Source: Capillidium heterosporum
Lineage: Eukaryota > Entomophthoromycota > Entomophthoromycetes > Entomophthorales > Capillidiaceae
Direction of reading: 5' to 3'
Length of the DNA stretch: 64,000 nt
NCBI GenBank assembly: GCA_016630905.1
Contig: WBMQ01000001.1
Coordinates: 1,054,001-1,118,000, forward strand
The position numbers and the translations under genes were made by a program. Below are positions 48,600-58,866 of this stretch, in pieces. The notes below the pieces were generated by a model. It searched no databases. It saw only the letters and a list, made by a program, of their open reading frames with translations, and was not told the DNA's origin. Positions within the stretch are counted from its first letter, which is position 1, and each line of letters starts with the position of its first letter.

Positions 48600-49088
48600 T
48601 TAGGTCAATATTTTCAAAGAGGCGGAGTCACTTAAAGGAATACCAAGCACAGGTTGAACACGTTTTATGAGATGAGAGTGGCTTTTCAACAGCTGTGAAC
48701 TGAGCTTTTGACTTTGCGAGATGAGAAAACTGAAATGATAGCTACTCTTATTCAACCTAGTCAACATGATATCCAACTACTCTTTGCTGAACATCGATAG
48801 ATCTTCTTCGTTTAACAGATGATTTTTGGTCTACTAGTGCATTACCGGGTCGACGGCCCTATTCAGCGGTGAGATAGCTCGGATATACCCTTCTGGTAAA
48901 TCCAAGGTATTATGTCCACTGATATCAGTAGTTAGAACCAATAGAATCAAGTACGATTACAGGTTGAAGTAGCCTGAAAAGTAGATAGCCTTTTTGATGC
49001 CCTTGAGCTTACTGGATTTGGGTTCCTTTTGAGTCGCAAAGATATCTGGCATGCTGTTGATGTGGCAATAGACAGCAGTAATCCTGCC
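48600..49088 (-). pseudogene. unidentified relic with stops at likely Gln codons
   Basis: One minus-strand frame of 163 codons contains only TAA/TAG stops (an isolated TAA, a TAG pair, a TAG and the terminal TAA). Between them lie coding-like segments such as TQKEPKSSKLKGIKKAIYF, TTDISGHNTLDLPEGYIRAI and SHSHLIKRVQPVLGIPL. No family recognised. The frame appears to continue beyond the last stop toward 48430, also with interruptions. Confidence 0.4.
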
Positions 49089-49851
49089 GAATAATGTTAT
49101 AACTTGACATATATATTTCTTGATAAGAGTGGTTTACCTAGACGAGTACGTAATCGATTCGAAGTAGCTTGTATATTTGAAACTAAAAAGTTGCAAGTTG
49201 GATTTGTATCTAGATTTAGGATAGTGTTTCCACAGCACTTAGATCCCACCCCCTAATAAACTACCTTTATCCAATAAATGCTTTCAAACTTTGAATATTT
49301 TTGATTATCAGAAAATTTTTAAACCTTCTCACCCCAGTAGCTGAGAATGAGATGGCAATATGAAAAACACTGAATTGTAGCACATTTTTTCTAAAACAAT
49401 ATAGTTAAAACTCGTATATTTCAAATAAATATGGCTATAGATGAGAATATATTAGTCTAGAAGTATGGCATTCCAAAATATTTATCCTCTGAAAGCTATA
49501 TCGATCTAATTGCCAAATCCACTACTCAATAAAGGTTTGGGAGGTTCAAGTCTATATCAATATCCAAAACTCTATGAAGGTACCGACGACATCGAAATTT
49601 AAGCCTTTTGAGTGATGGCAAAGTATATATAGAGGGATATAATATAAATATACAATAAATTAATTGATTACAGTACCTCAACTACGAATATAAAGGCCAG
49701 CCAGTTTGAAAAATGTTCAGTATCTTTCTTTTAGTCCGGCACTATCCATTTCCAAATCTTATATACAGGTTTTATAAGAACTTTATTATCAATACAAACT
49801 ACTTGAAGTAGCCACAAATTCAACATCTTACAACAACTAAACAACATCAAT
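49089..49851. other. intergenic, boundary of the two compartments
   Basis: AT-rich with no supportable frame. The last 50 bases are the CAA-rich leader of the next gene, and a TATA-like element (tatatacag) lies near 49760. Confidence 0.5.
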
Positions 49852-50433
49852 ATGCAATTCTTTTCCACCAACTTGAGTCAACTGTTACTGGTAACTGTTT
49901 TAATTCAATCCACCATCTGCCAAAGTAATCTGCTCCAGATCGCTGAAGAGAATCAATACAGGCGTCCTTCCCCAACCCCTGCATCTTCACCAAAAAGCAC
50001 AAGTGGCCCTAAATCTTCCGCTTCGATCGCTACTGCCATCCCAACTAAAGCTTCAAGTTCAGTGGTACCAACCGGTACCTCATCCATTCTAAACAATAGC
50101 GAAAAGTATCAGATCGGTGAAGCTATCGAAATCTTCAAGACCACAGTACCTTCCGCCGAATTACGTAGCAACAACCAGAACAAGGTCAACGGAGCTAACA
50201 ATGGTGAAGTCGAGGTGACTGTAGTTCGGACTTTGACCGATTATCCTAAGCAGACGCCTACCCCAACTGCTACTCCAATTAAAGAGAATATCGGTGTACC
50301 TACTCCAACCCCTAATGCTACACCCAAAGTCGAAAAGACGATGGAGGAGAAGGAGGCCGAGTTCAAGAAACAGAATGGGAAGGAGGACCCCGCCTTTGAA
50401 AAGTGGTGGAAGGAAATGGTGGTCAAGAATTAA
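49852..50433 (+). CDS. secreted Pro/Ser/Thr-rich protein
   Basis: An intronless 193-aa protein with a signal peptide (residues 1-23, LLLVTVLIQSTICQ). The mature part is rich in Ser, Pro and Thr, with PTPTAT and PTPTPNATP repeats typical of O-glycosylated cell-wall or secreted fungal proteins, and ends in a charged Lys/Glu/Trp segment (EDPAFEKWWKEMV). No Cys after the signal peptide and no GPI-type hydrophobic tail. Converges with ARP5, whose stop is 61 bases away. Family not recognised. Confidence 0.7.
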   Translation: MQFFSTNLSQLLLVTVLIQSTICQSNLLQIAEENQYRRPSPTPASSPKSTSGPKSSASIATAIPTKASSSVVPTGTSSILNNSEKYQIGEAIEIFKTTVPSAELRSNNQNKVNGANNGEVEVTVVRTLTDYPKQTPTPTATPIKENIGVPTPTPNATPKVEKTMEEKEAEFKKQNGKEDPAFEKWWKEMVVKN

Positions 50434-50493
50434 ATTTGACATAATAAAATGGATTTTATGTGTATTTGTATTTACTATCAAACTTTTACTATT

Positions 50494-53251
50494 TTACCAG
50501 TTGCCAAACTTATGGTCCAACCTATAGTTATGTCCAAATTCTTCATACATCGCCTTGGAAATATAGCTGCCTTCATTTTCGAACAGACTGTCAGCAGCTT
50601 GAGATGCACCCCTCCAAGCATCTAGGGTAGGGTTTTCAGCGAGCTTGACATCAACCTGCATCTCGATGGGAGTGATACTTCGGACAGCTCGATGCAGACG
50701 TGGTACTAACCCAGGTATCTGGAAGAATCCACCGGTGAGGGTAATATTTTTGACAATGCTTTCGTAAGTTGAAGTCCCTACCTTTTCCAAGAAGTTGGTA
50801 AAAATCTGGGGGATATCTAACTGCTGTAGCCCTAGGATATTGGGTTGAAATAAAACTTCGGGGACCCGGATACGTTCAACGTTGAGGTGCAGTTGGTGGT
50901 GGGGTTTGGGTAGATCCATGTCCTCCCAAGTCTCAAAGTAGGTACCGAACTGATACCGATGTAAAAAGGACTGATGTGGCTTGAACCTGAGGTTGTCCAT
51001 TTCCAAATCCTGGTCGGCCTGGTAGTCGGGGTCGAACTCCAAGAGTTGCAGTTTGTACTGGGCCAGCTGGACTTCGTCCTCGTCTTCCTCACTACCATCC
51101 TCGTTGTTCAAGGTACGGTAAACGTGCCAGTCAGCATCATCAGCTCCGAAATTGTCATCTAGCGGATTATATTAAGAACTTTTTTGATGTAGAGATGTTA
51201 CCGTCGTCGTTGCCCCTACGGTTACTTCTCTTGAGGCCACTGGCTTCTTCTTTGGCTAGCTGGGCTAGCGACTTCATACGCTGTCGCGAAGCCTGACTAC
51301 GTCGGTCGTTGAGCTGCTCCTTGAACTTCTTGCGGCGCTGTACCCGTTCACTTAGATCCTACGCCAAGGATTAAATAAACCTGGCAAAAACATTTGATAC
51401 CTGGTAGTTAGTACGGAGTACTTTCAACCATCCCTCCAAATCCCGTTCCCGGAAGGCGGCATCTTCAGCCTCCAACTTTGCCTAAAAACATACTTTAGCC
51501 TGATGCATATTAGTAAGCAGGTTACCTTGGCAGCCAATTCGGCTTCTTTAGCGGCACGAATCCGTTCGCGGGCATCAAATCCAGCCTTCAGAAGCTTCTG
51601 CTTACGTTTCTCCCGCTTACTGTCGTCCGAAAGTTCGGCATCATCGATGTCGATGAGATCAAAGGTGGGTGCAACCTAGCTTCATTAGACACTTATCATT
51701 CAGTTTAAAGAGTACCTTTTCGGGAGGTTCATCGCCCAGTTCTTTGGCACGAGCTCGCTGTAGAGAAGTTTCCAGCTTGGTAATAATGGCGTCCAATTCA
51801 TCCTCATCCTCAAAGTCATGATCTTGCAACAGTCGCTGTTGGAGTTAACTTCGATGCTAATGTTTAAAACTTACCAAGAAAGTCGATTTGGAAAAGTGGG
51901 GTTTGGACGACTTGAGCTCACGGAATGCTTCCAACTCTCGTTCCAGTTGAGCTAACTGAAAATACCAATTAAAAATAAATCTCGATCTAAGGTACCTTGG
52001 TCAGCCTTTGTTTTTCCATTTGGGCTTTGAGACGCTCTCCTTGCTCCTTACGTTTGAGATGCATACGTTCCAGCTCCTCTTGGGTTTTCTCCTCGGCCGT
52101 CTAAAGCAAAAGTTAGTTTTATGAGAAAAAAGTGAAGGTACCGGCTCAGTGTAGGGAAATTGGATGGTACGATCGATCCTATTAAAGTATTCAATGTCAT
52201 GCTCTTGACCGAGCCTAGCCAAGGATCTCCTGTAATCAGATGCGAAGAAAGTCTGCGTGTGGAGTAAATACTAAATGCATCTTTAAAAATTTGTATACTA
52301 TTTCAATTACTTGTGCCTGGGGCAAAGTCATCTTAAGTGGGAAGGTAGGATACTTGAGCTGCAAAGACCTCAATAAGAAATCAGCTGCTGGCAATCCACC
52401 GTAATTCATACTACACGGCTATTAGTCTAGGCAGAAGAAATAAAATACCGGGTAGCTAGGTCGATATGGGCTCGGTTATCGAATATGGGGATGAAGTAGG
52501 TGGAGTGGTGGCCCGAACTAATCGATACTCCATCCTTGAGCTCACCCCCGTTGTTGTGATAGTAACTAAATATACCATCGATGCCGTAACTTAATTTAGG
52601 TACCTCGTAACCCTCGAACATCAACTCAGTAATTGCTAAATCATAAAGAGTTTAATCAATGTTAATAAAATTCAATTGTACCGTTTCGGCTGTAAGCTAA
52701 ATTCGCAGGTTTCTCAGTCAAAAGTACAGGAGTTTCGATAGGTCCATCTACCCCCAAATTCAAAAAGGTGTAGTCCAAAATATGTTCCTAATTGGCATCA
52801 ATTAATGTAAGTTAAAAAACTAATTGAGTACGGCGTATTCGGGAGTATTGATTATATCAGTATCGAACGGGCTACGTAGTGAACCTCTAGCACCTGCGTT
52901 GGTCAAGGCGTGCCTCCCCACCAATACCTTGGAAGCCCCGGTCGAAGTTTTCGTCTGTCGCTCTTTAAATCTAGAAACCACCGACTCGAAACTAACTATT
53001 GGCAAAACTTAGTCTAAATTTTATAGTTTTGAAATACATCTGGGATCGGTTTCGTTGCTCCAGCCTGCCCTACACATGTAAGAGCCTAGGTCCACTACCA
53101 TAGCACTTTGGGACTTGAGCTTGAGGCGGTAGTCGGTGGAAGGTAGAAAGGGCTCCGAAATTGGTTGTTCTTGGATGTCGATTATTATCTCACCACTGCC
53201 TGCTTCGTTGTAAACAGAATTCAAATTTTCATCTTCATGTTCGCTTAACAT
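50494..53251 (-). CDS. actin-related protein 5 (INO80 complex)
   Basis: Thirteen exons: complement(53038..53251, 52832..53007, 52682..52787, 52449..52635, 52311..52410, 52142..52252, 51996..52100, 51875..51955, 51716..51835, 51526..51675, 51401..51481, 51202..51358, 50494..51158) join to 750 aa, close to yeast Arp5. Actin-fold motifs include VVDLGSYMCRAGW (phosphate loop 1 region), EHILDYTF, GIDGIFSYYHN, GVSISSGHHSTYFIP (phosphate loop 2 region) and ITLTGGFFQIPGLVPRL near the end. A long, highly charged Lys/Glu/Arg insertion (about residues 295-530) is the Arp5-specific insert that distinguishes it from actin. With Ies6 it couples the Ino80 ATPase to nucleosome sliding. Introns are 30-60 bp. 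Confidence 0.93.
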
Positions 53252-53669
53252 CTTTTTTAACTTGAATTTGGTTGAGTTGGTAAGTAGAGATCAGTTGACT
53301 ATTTCCCTACCTATTTATCAGGAGAATGTCGTCATGAAAGTTGGACGCCTAGGGTAGCTAAATGGCACAAAACTAAATTAAAAAATAGCATAAGCTTATA
53401 GAAAACATTTAGCTAAAAAGGTTCTAAAGTTTGTACTATTCTGTTCAGAAATAAGCAAGAAATACTCGCTGTGATATTTACATAAATTGGGTGGTTTGTT
53501 ATAAGCTCTATCATAAACTACTCTTCAATCAATCTGGTGGAAGAGGTATTAGTTATATTGTTTATTTCTGACCAGTATACCTAACCAACCATCTGAACCA
53601 ATTTCTTTGCAAAGTCTCGAATAAATTTAAAATCACAAATACTTGGCAACCTTTCCCTCAGCTTTCAGC
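53252..53669. promoter_or_regulatory. 418-bp divergent promoter region ARP5/TCF25
   Basis: The only non-coding sequence between the two head-to-head start codons, so it must serve both genes. No clear TATA or named motif is seen. Confidence 0.5.
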
Positions 53670-56343
53670 ATGTCGAACCGGGCTTTGAAGAAGCTAAACC
53701 GTTTAAACGAACTTGAGAACGTGGAAGAGGATGAGAGTCTTTTAAACTTAGTGACCTTGAGTAAGAAAAATAAAAAAAAGAACAAGAAGGCACCAATAAA
53801 TATCGAAGCAGATTTAGATGAAAGCGATGACGATGTTTTGATATCTGGTGTCAATAACACATTTAGTGCGGTAAGGCTATTTATTTAGTTACATACTTAT
53901 TATTATTATAAAAGCTCGATTTAGGAGATGACATGGACACTATAGACTATCAAGAATCTCAAGAATACAGTGATGTCGAAGTACTTTGTAAATTCTACTT
54001 ATGCTAAAGTAAATGTTAGGTTAAGCCCATCGAAAAACCGCTCAAGCCAAAAGGAAAGAATAAGAAGAGAAACAAGAAACAGAACAAGGCAGTGCAAACT
54101 CCAACTAAGGATCAAATTTCGGACAATGAATTAGATAAAATTATAGCAAATGTCAATGCCAAGTAACCTGCTTTGTTTTAGTTGAAGCTAACGATTGAAA
54201 AAGATTTGAAGAGAAGAGTGAAAGTTTGCCTGTCGAAGCTATTGCTGATGAGATCAAGTTAAAAAAGATTAAAGAAGTTCTACAAGTTGAAACTAAGCAC
54301 TTAGATCAAACTGCTGAAGCCATCAAGATCTTTGGCAGCAAAATAGTAAGCCATATTTTCAATTTGGTAATTTAAAATGTATGTTAGGTAAATAAGGAGA
54401 TAGAGAAGATGCAATACGCAAAGTAGCTTTTTCATTTTAAACTGTAGCTATAACATTTTAACCAAATCTAGGATTGCTGGACGAACACTGTTAGTTAAAC
54501 CCCGAAGCTTCTGGCCCTACTTCCCTCCCAACCCGGTGACCATGGATTACCTACCCGAATTTCAAACTTTCAAGTTTAACTACAGCCAAATATATAGAGC
54601 TACCCAGAGGGACTTTTACAATAGAGTTGCAACTATCAACCAAGAACTTCTAATTCAGCTTTTCCACTCCAACCCCTACCATGTTGACACCTTGTTACAG
54701 GTATCCTATATATTAAAGACTTCTGGTGATACTCAAAGAGCTGGTGAAGTTATAGGTAATTACTTGTATATCCAAACTTGTAGTATTTATAATATATATT
54801 TTAGAAAGGGCATTATTCGTATTCGAACGGGCTTTCCATCCCAATTTTTCGATCCTGAATGGTAACTGCTCGATGGATTACAAGTTGCTTGATAACCGGT
54901 AATAAAATACTATTGATCTTTTGCTAATTTATTTCGAAATAGGTCCTTCTACCTCACCCTGTTCAAGCACATCCAATTTTTATCGAGGCAGGGTTACTGG
55001 CGCACTAGTTTAGAGTTTTCAAAGATCTTATTGAGGTATTTGTTACTATTTTCTTGCCTCTAATAATTAGTTTGGATCATGTAAATGACCCACTAGCGGT
55101 TCTACTCCAGATGGACCTACTGGCAATCAAGGCCAAGAGCTACAAGTTTTTGATAGAGCTGTCTGAAAATTTGGAACAAACTCAGGACTTGCCTAACTTC
55201 AATTTCGGCGTTTCACTGGCTAAGTTTTATCTAAGTAAAAAGAAATCGTCAAAAGCGGTACTAAAAATTGGACTTTATAATTGTTATTAACAGTTTTTAG
55301 GGAGATGGTGATAAGGCTATCGATTCTTTGGCCACTGCCATCTTGAAATTCCCAGATGCCATTTTGGCTGTCATCAACAAAGCTTCCATCACAGCCGGTA
55401 TTGATTTGACGACACTTCGAAAGTATAAGGAGAATATGAAGAGTATAGGTAGTTTTTATATGCTTCAATCTTGTAGCTGATAGCTTGTAGTTGATAGCAA
55501 TAATGATACAGCCATCAGCATATTCACCAGCCTTTACATTGAAAGGTCTCATCTTCTTTGGAAAGACCCAGAGGTACTTTACATCTAATTAACTAGGCTT
55601 ATAAAGTCTTAGATTCTCGAGTTTTTAAGATCCGGACTTTCCAAAGCAATTGATTGCATCAGTGCAAATGATAAAAGATTGGTTGATGAATTTGAACCAC
55701 TATGGAAATCAGATACTAAGTTAAAACTTGATCTAAGTTTAGCTCGTCATATTATCTTGGATGGTAAGTAGAACGTTGAAAGTACTCTGACTAATGCTAG
55801 CTTTACTTTTACTTCAGATTTCCTCGACCTAAAGTCACTTCTCCCTAACGATCTGAGAACCCAGACCACCTACACTTTCGATCCTTACCCACCAACTGAT
55901 GAAAATCAAAGTGGTACTTCCACACTACCCTCTATCTACGAACAGCAGGATATCGGATCGGAAATTTCCGATTTGGCCAATCGCATACCCAACGAAGTTG
56001 CCAACTTGGATCGTGAAGAAGTGATGCGGGTAAGCAACTTTGAAAATTTTCAGCATCCTAGGTGAGATTAACATTCTTATTTCCATGGTTTTAGATATTG
56101 CAGCTCCTTAACGAGAACGACTTTACCTTCAAGTACCTTTATTCTATTCTACAAATTGATTTACATATTTATACTAGTGCTGAGACCCAGATGGTACATC
56201 AGGTAGGTAGCTCAGAACCGGTCGATCCTCAAGTTTTCGAAGAGTTTTTACAGCAAGGATTGAGGTCCCAACAGGGACAATTGGATAGTGACGACTCGGA
56301 TGAGGAGTCTATAGATAGAAGTTTGAGTGGATCGGAAAATTGA
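53670..56343 (+). CDS. TCF25/Rqc1 homologue
   Basis: Fourteen exons (53670..53870, 53915..53980, 54020..54162, 54204..54345, 54388..54422, 54472..54755, 54805..54898, 54943..55035, 55071..55257, 55301..55448, 55491..55573, 55613..55763, 55818..56029, 56095..56343) give 695 aa. The N-terminus is acidic then Lys-rich (KKNKKKNKK, KPKGKNKKRNKKQNK), as in the family. The core has RSFWPYFPPNPVTMDYLPEF, FHSNPYHVDTLLQ, RALFVFERAFHPNF, RSFYLTLFKHIQFLSRQGYW and ERSHLLWKDPE, all conserved in TCF25. The yeast member Rqc1 acts in ribosome-associated quality control with Ltn1 and Rqc2. The tail is acidic. Confidence 0.9.
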
Positions 56344-57160
56344 GATGTTGCAATTTTATTGGATATTATACAAATTTCGAGTATCAAATAAATATTTTCG
56401 TAGACTTGCTGTATAGTATTGGGTTCTTGTTGCAATTAATTTTAAAGTATATGACCATATATTGGATAGTTTACATAATAAGTATGCCATTATAGTGTCA
56501 ATATATGTTAGAAATAATGTATCCTATCTAAATGTCCAAATTGTTTAAAAGCCCACTAACTGAAAACTACAAGATACATATCTCATTTAAAGTACCAGCT
56601 TTGGCAGCAGTATAGTTATAGAAGCACGTATACCCATCGGCCTTTTTATTATAATGCTATACAGCTCTACTTCTGCCTACCTATACAGTCCCATATCCCA
56701 AAACTAAAAGTATTAGAGCCGAGCCATTCAAAATAGACAAAAGTGGTATAGCTATAATTAACCTTACTATACCTTTATCTAAAGTATAAATAGCTTCAAA
56801 GCCAAGAAATCATTAACGATCAATAAGTAAATTTCACCTTACCTCAAGCTATTAATAGATTGGGGCTTCGATGGGGGAATTTCAAACTTTCAGTTACAGC
56901 TCCGGTATTATTCAAAAATTAATCCTCCCTGCCTATTCAAAGTTCTACAAACATCCACACTGGCAAATTATAGGCTCTAATTTGTGGTTCTTGGAGCTTC
57001 CCATTAGCGCATTTTCAATACAGCAAACTCAAGTCAAAGAAGCCATTTCTTCGCTGAATTGTAACTAAACTCCTTCAAAAGTCACCGCTTTCATTCACTT
57101 CTGGTCGATTTTATAAAGTTTAGTTTTTTACACACCAACAACTACAACAACAGATAGAAT
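56344..57160. other. intergenic
   Basis: No confident gene. A 65-codon ATG frame at 56871-57068 sits just upstream of CHS7 and has no motif; it is probably chance. The last 30 bases are a CAACA-rich leader. Confidence 0.5.
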
Positions 57161-58251
57161 ATGGTCAAATTCGGCTCTTATTTAAGCTTATGTCAGTCGG
57201 CACCCCTCACCGTATGCCCTTACGTCGAGGAGATCTTGGGCGTTGTGCCCACCTGCTACGCTCGTTCCATGAACATCTACAACGGGGCTTCCGTCTTCGA
57301 AATCTGTACTTTTATTCCATAAACACCAACTAAACTGTTAATAGCTGCCCTCATCGTCTATGTCTTGACCTTAATTTTATGCGTCTTCATGATCTACTCG
57401 GTTAAGACCAAGTACACCGCCATCGGTACAAACTTTGTCATTAGTTTCCTAATTTGTAAATGTTAGGTCGCAAGGAAATTGTAATTTTCTTTTACATCTT
57501 TATGCTGCAAGTTATCGTTGAATTTTTGTTGGTATCCGGTATCATTCCCATCTCCAATGTCGCCTATCCAGTACGAACTACTTTGTTGAATATCTTTTAA
57601 TTTTGTGTAGTATGTTGCAGCGGCCCACATTGGTCTAATTACCGCTTGCTGTTGGAGTCTATTCCTCAACGGTTTCGTCGGCTTCCAATTTTTCGAAGAT
57701 GGTACCGCTTTATCCCTCTGGGTAATTTTGAAGATGCTTTTCAATGCTAACTGTGTTTAGGGTATCCGCTTGACTTCTTTGGGTATCTTTGGTGCTTCTG
57801 GCTTTGCCGCCATTGCCACCTTCTTAGAGATCGGTGGTTTGAAGAAGAGTAACCCATTGGCATTATTCGTCATCCACCTCATCTTCAATGGAGTATTGCT
57901 ACTGATCTACTACATTATGCAGATCGTCTTAGTTATCAATAACCTCGATGACCGATGGCCCATAGGTAATTTTACTACAGCCAACTTTACTTACCTTCAA
58001 AAGGTTCCGTCACTATGGCTGCTGGTTTCTTCACGGTTGGCCAAGTGATCCTTCTCCAATTCTCGAGCCAAATTTGCCAGATCATGGACCACTACTTTGA
58101 CGGGTTCTTCTTCGAGGCCTTGTGTACCATGGTCTCCACTATGATGATCTACAAGTACTGGGATTCCATCACCAAGGAAGATCTGGAGTTCTTCATTGGT
58201 GGTAAGGCCAACCAGTGGGAGGTCAAGGAGCTTTTGGAGGATGACCGCTAA
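57161..58251 (+). CDS. chitin synthase export chaperone Chs7
   Basis: Six exons (57161..57305, 57345..57425, 57467..57570, 57611..57721, 57761..57965, 58004..58251) give 297 aa, near the usual 300-330. Seven hydrophobic segments are visible. Family blocks include VVPTCYARSMNIYNG near the N-terminus, RKEIVIFFYIFMLQ, CCWSLFLNGFVGFQFFEDGT, SVTMAAGFFTVGQVILL and ICQIMDHYFDGFFFE. Chs7 sits in the endoplasmic reticulum and is needed for chitin synthase Chs3 to fold and leave for the cell surface. It is a fungus-specific marker. Codons are strongly biased to C-ending forms, consistent with good expression. Confidence 0.93.
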
Positions 58252-58866
58252 GGTATCTGCTAGGTTTTGGTCGCATTTTTGCGCCAGCTCTTTTGCTCCT
58301 TCATCCTCCATGTGAACTACTGTTTATAATAAAACTTTAATTATATGTATTTGAGCACTTGTATTTAAGGCCTATTTTTTAGAATATAGAAATATACACT
58401 TTAGTTTTGAATATACTAACTTGCTTTTGAGATATAGCTAGTATTTCAGACTTTTGAACTGATGCGTAGAATGGGTTGTAATGTGTATTAGACTATCATT
58501 TGAAACTGATATAAACGCTAATGAATGATTTTGTTATAATGGCAAGGGCTATGAAATTGATTTACACGGTGTGAAGTTTTGCAACTATAGTAGTTGATGT
58601 TCATCACATATATTTAGTCTAGCTTGGCTTCATTGAAATCAAGTATACCTGAAAGATCAGCAAGTCCACTATGATTTTCAAAATATGAATGACTCAATAG
58701 GGATATTTCTATAGCTTTGACATAAATTATCCCAATTTAAATAGCAAACCTTTGAATAAGCTTTATATTGTCAAACACTTGTATGGTTGAAAAGTCCTAT
58801 TTAATTAACTAAGCAAATACCATAAAATTTATTCATTTAAACATCAAAAAAACATGCATGTTTCAA
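58252..58866. other. intergenic between convergent genes
   Basis: Holds only the presumed 3' ends of CHS7 and of the kinase gene. Nothing else is seen. Confidence 0.5.

Noticed and set aside
47903-49088. Alternative genetic code with TAA/TAG read as glutamine
   Set aside because: The intact housekeeping genes use CAA/CAG for Gln and end at TAA or TAG (for example ARP5, CHS7, COX6A, the kinase), so the internal stops indicate decay, not recoding.
50161-50481. 106-codon minus-strand frame over the Pro/Ser/Thr-rich gene
   Set aside because: Shadow of a signal-peptide-bearing coding sequence on the plus strand; no motif of its own.
56871-57068. 65-codon ATG frame just upstream of CHS7
   Set aside because: No motif, low-complexity composition and position in the CHS7 promoter; not supported as a gene.
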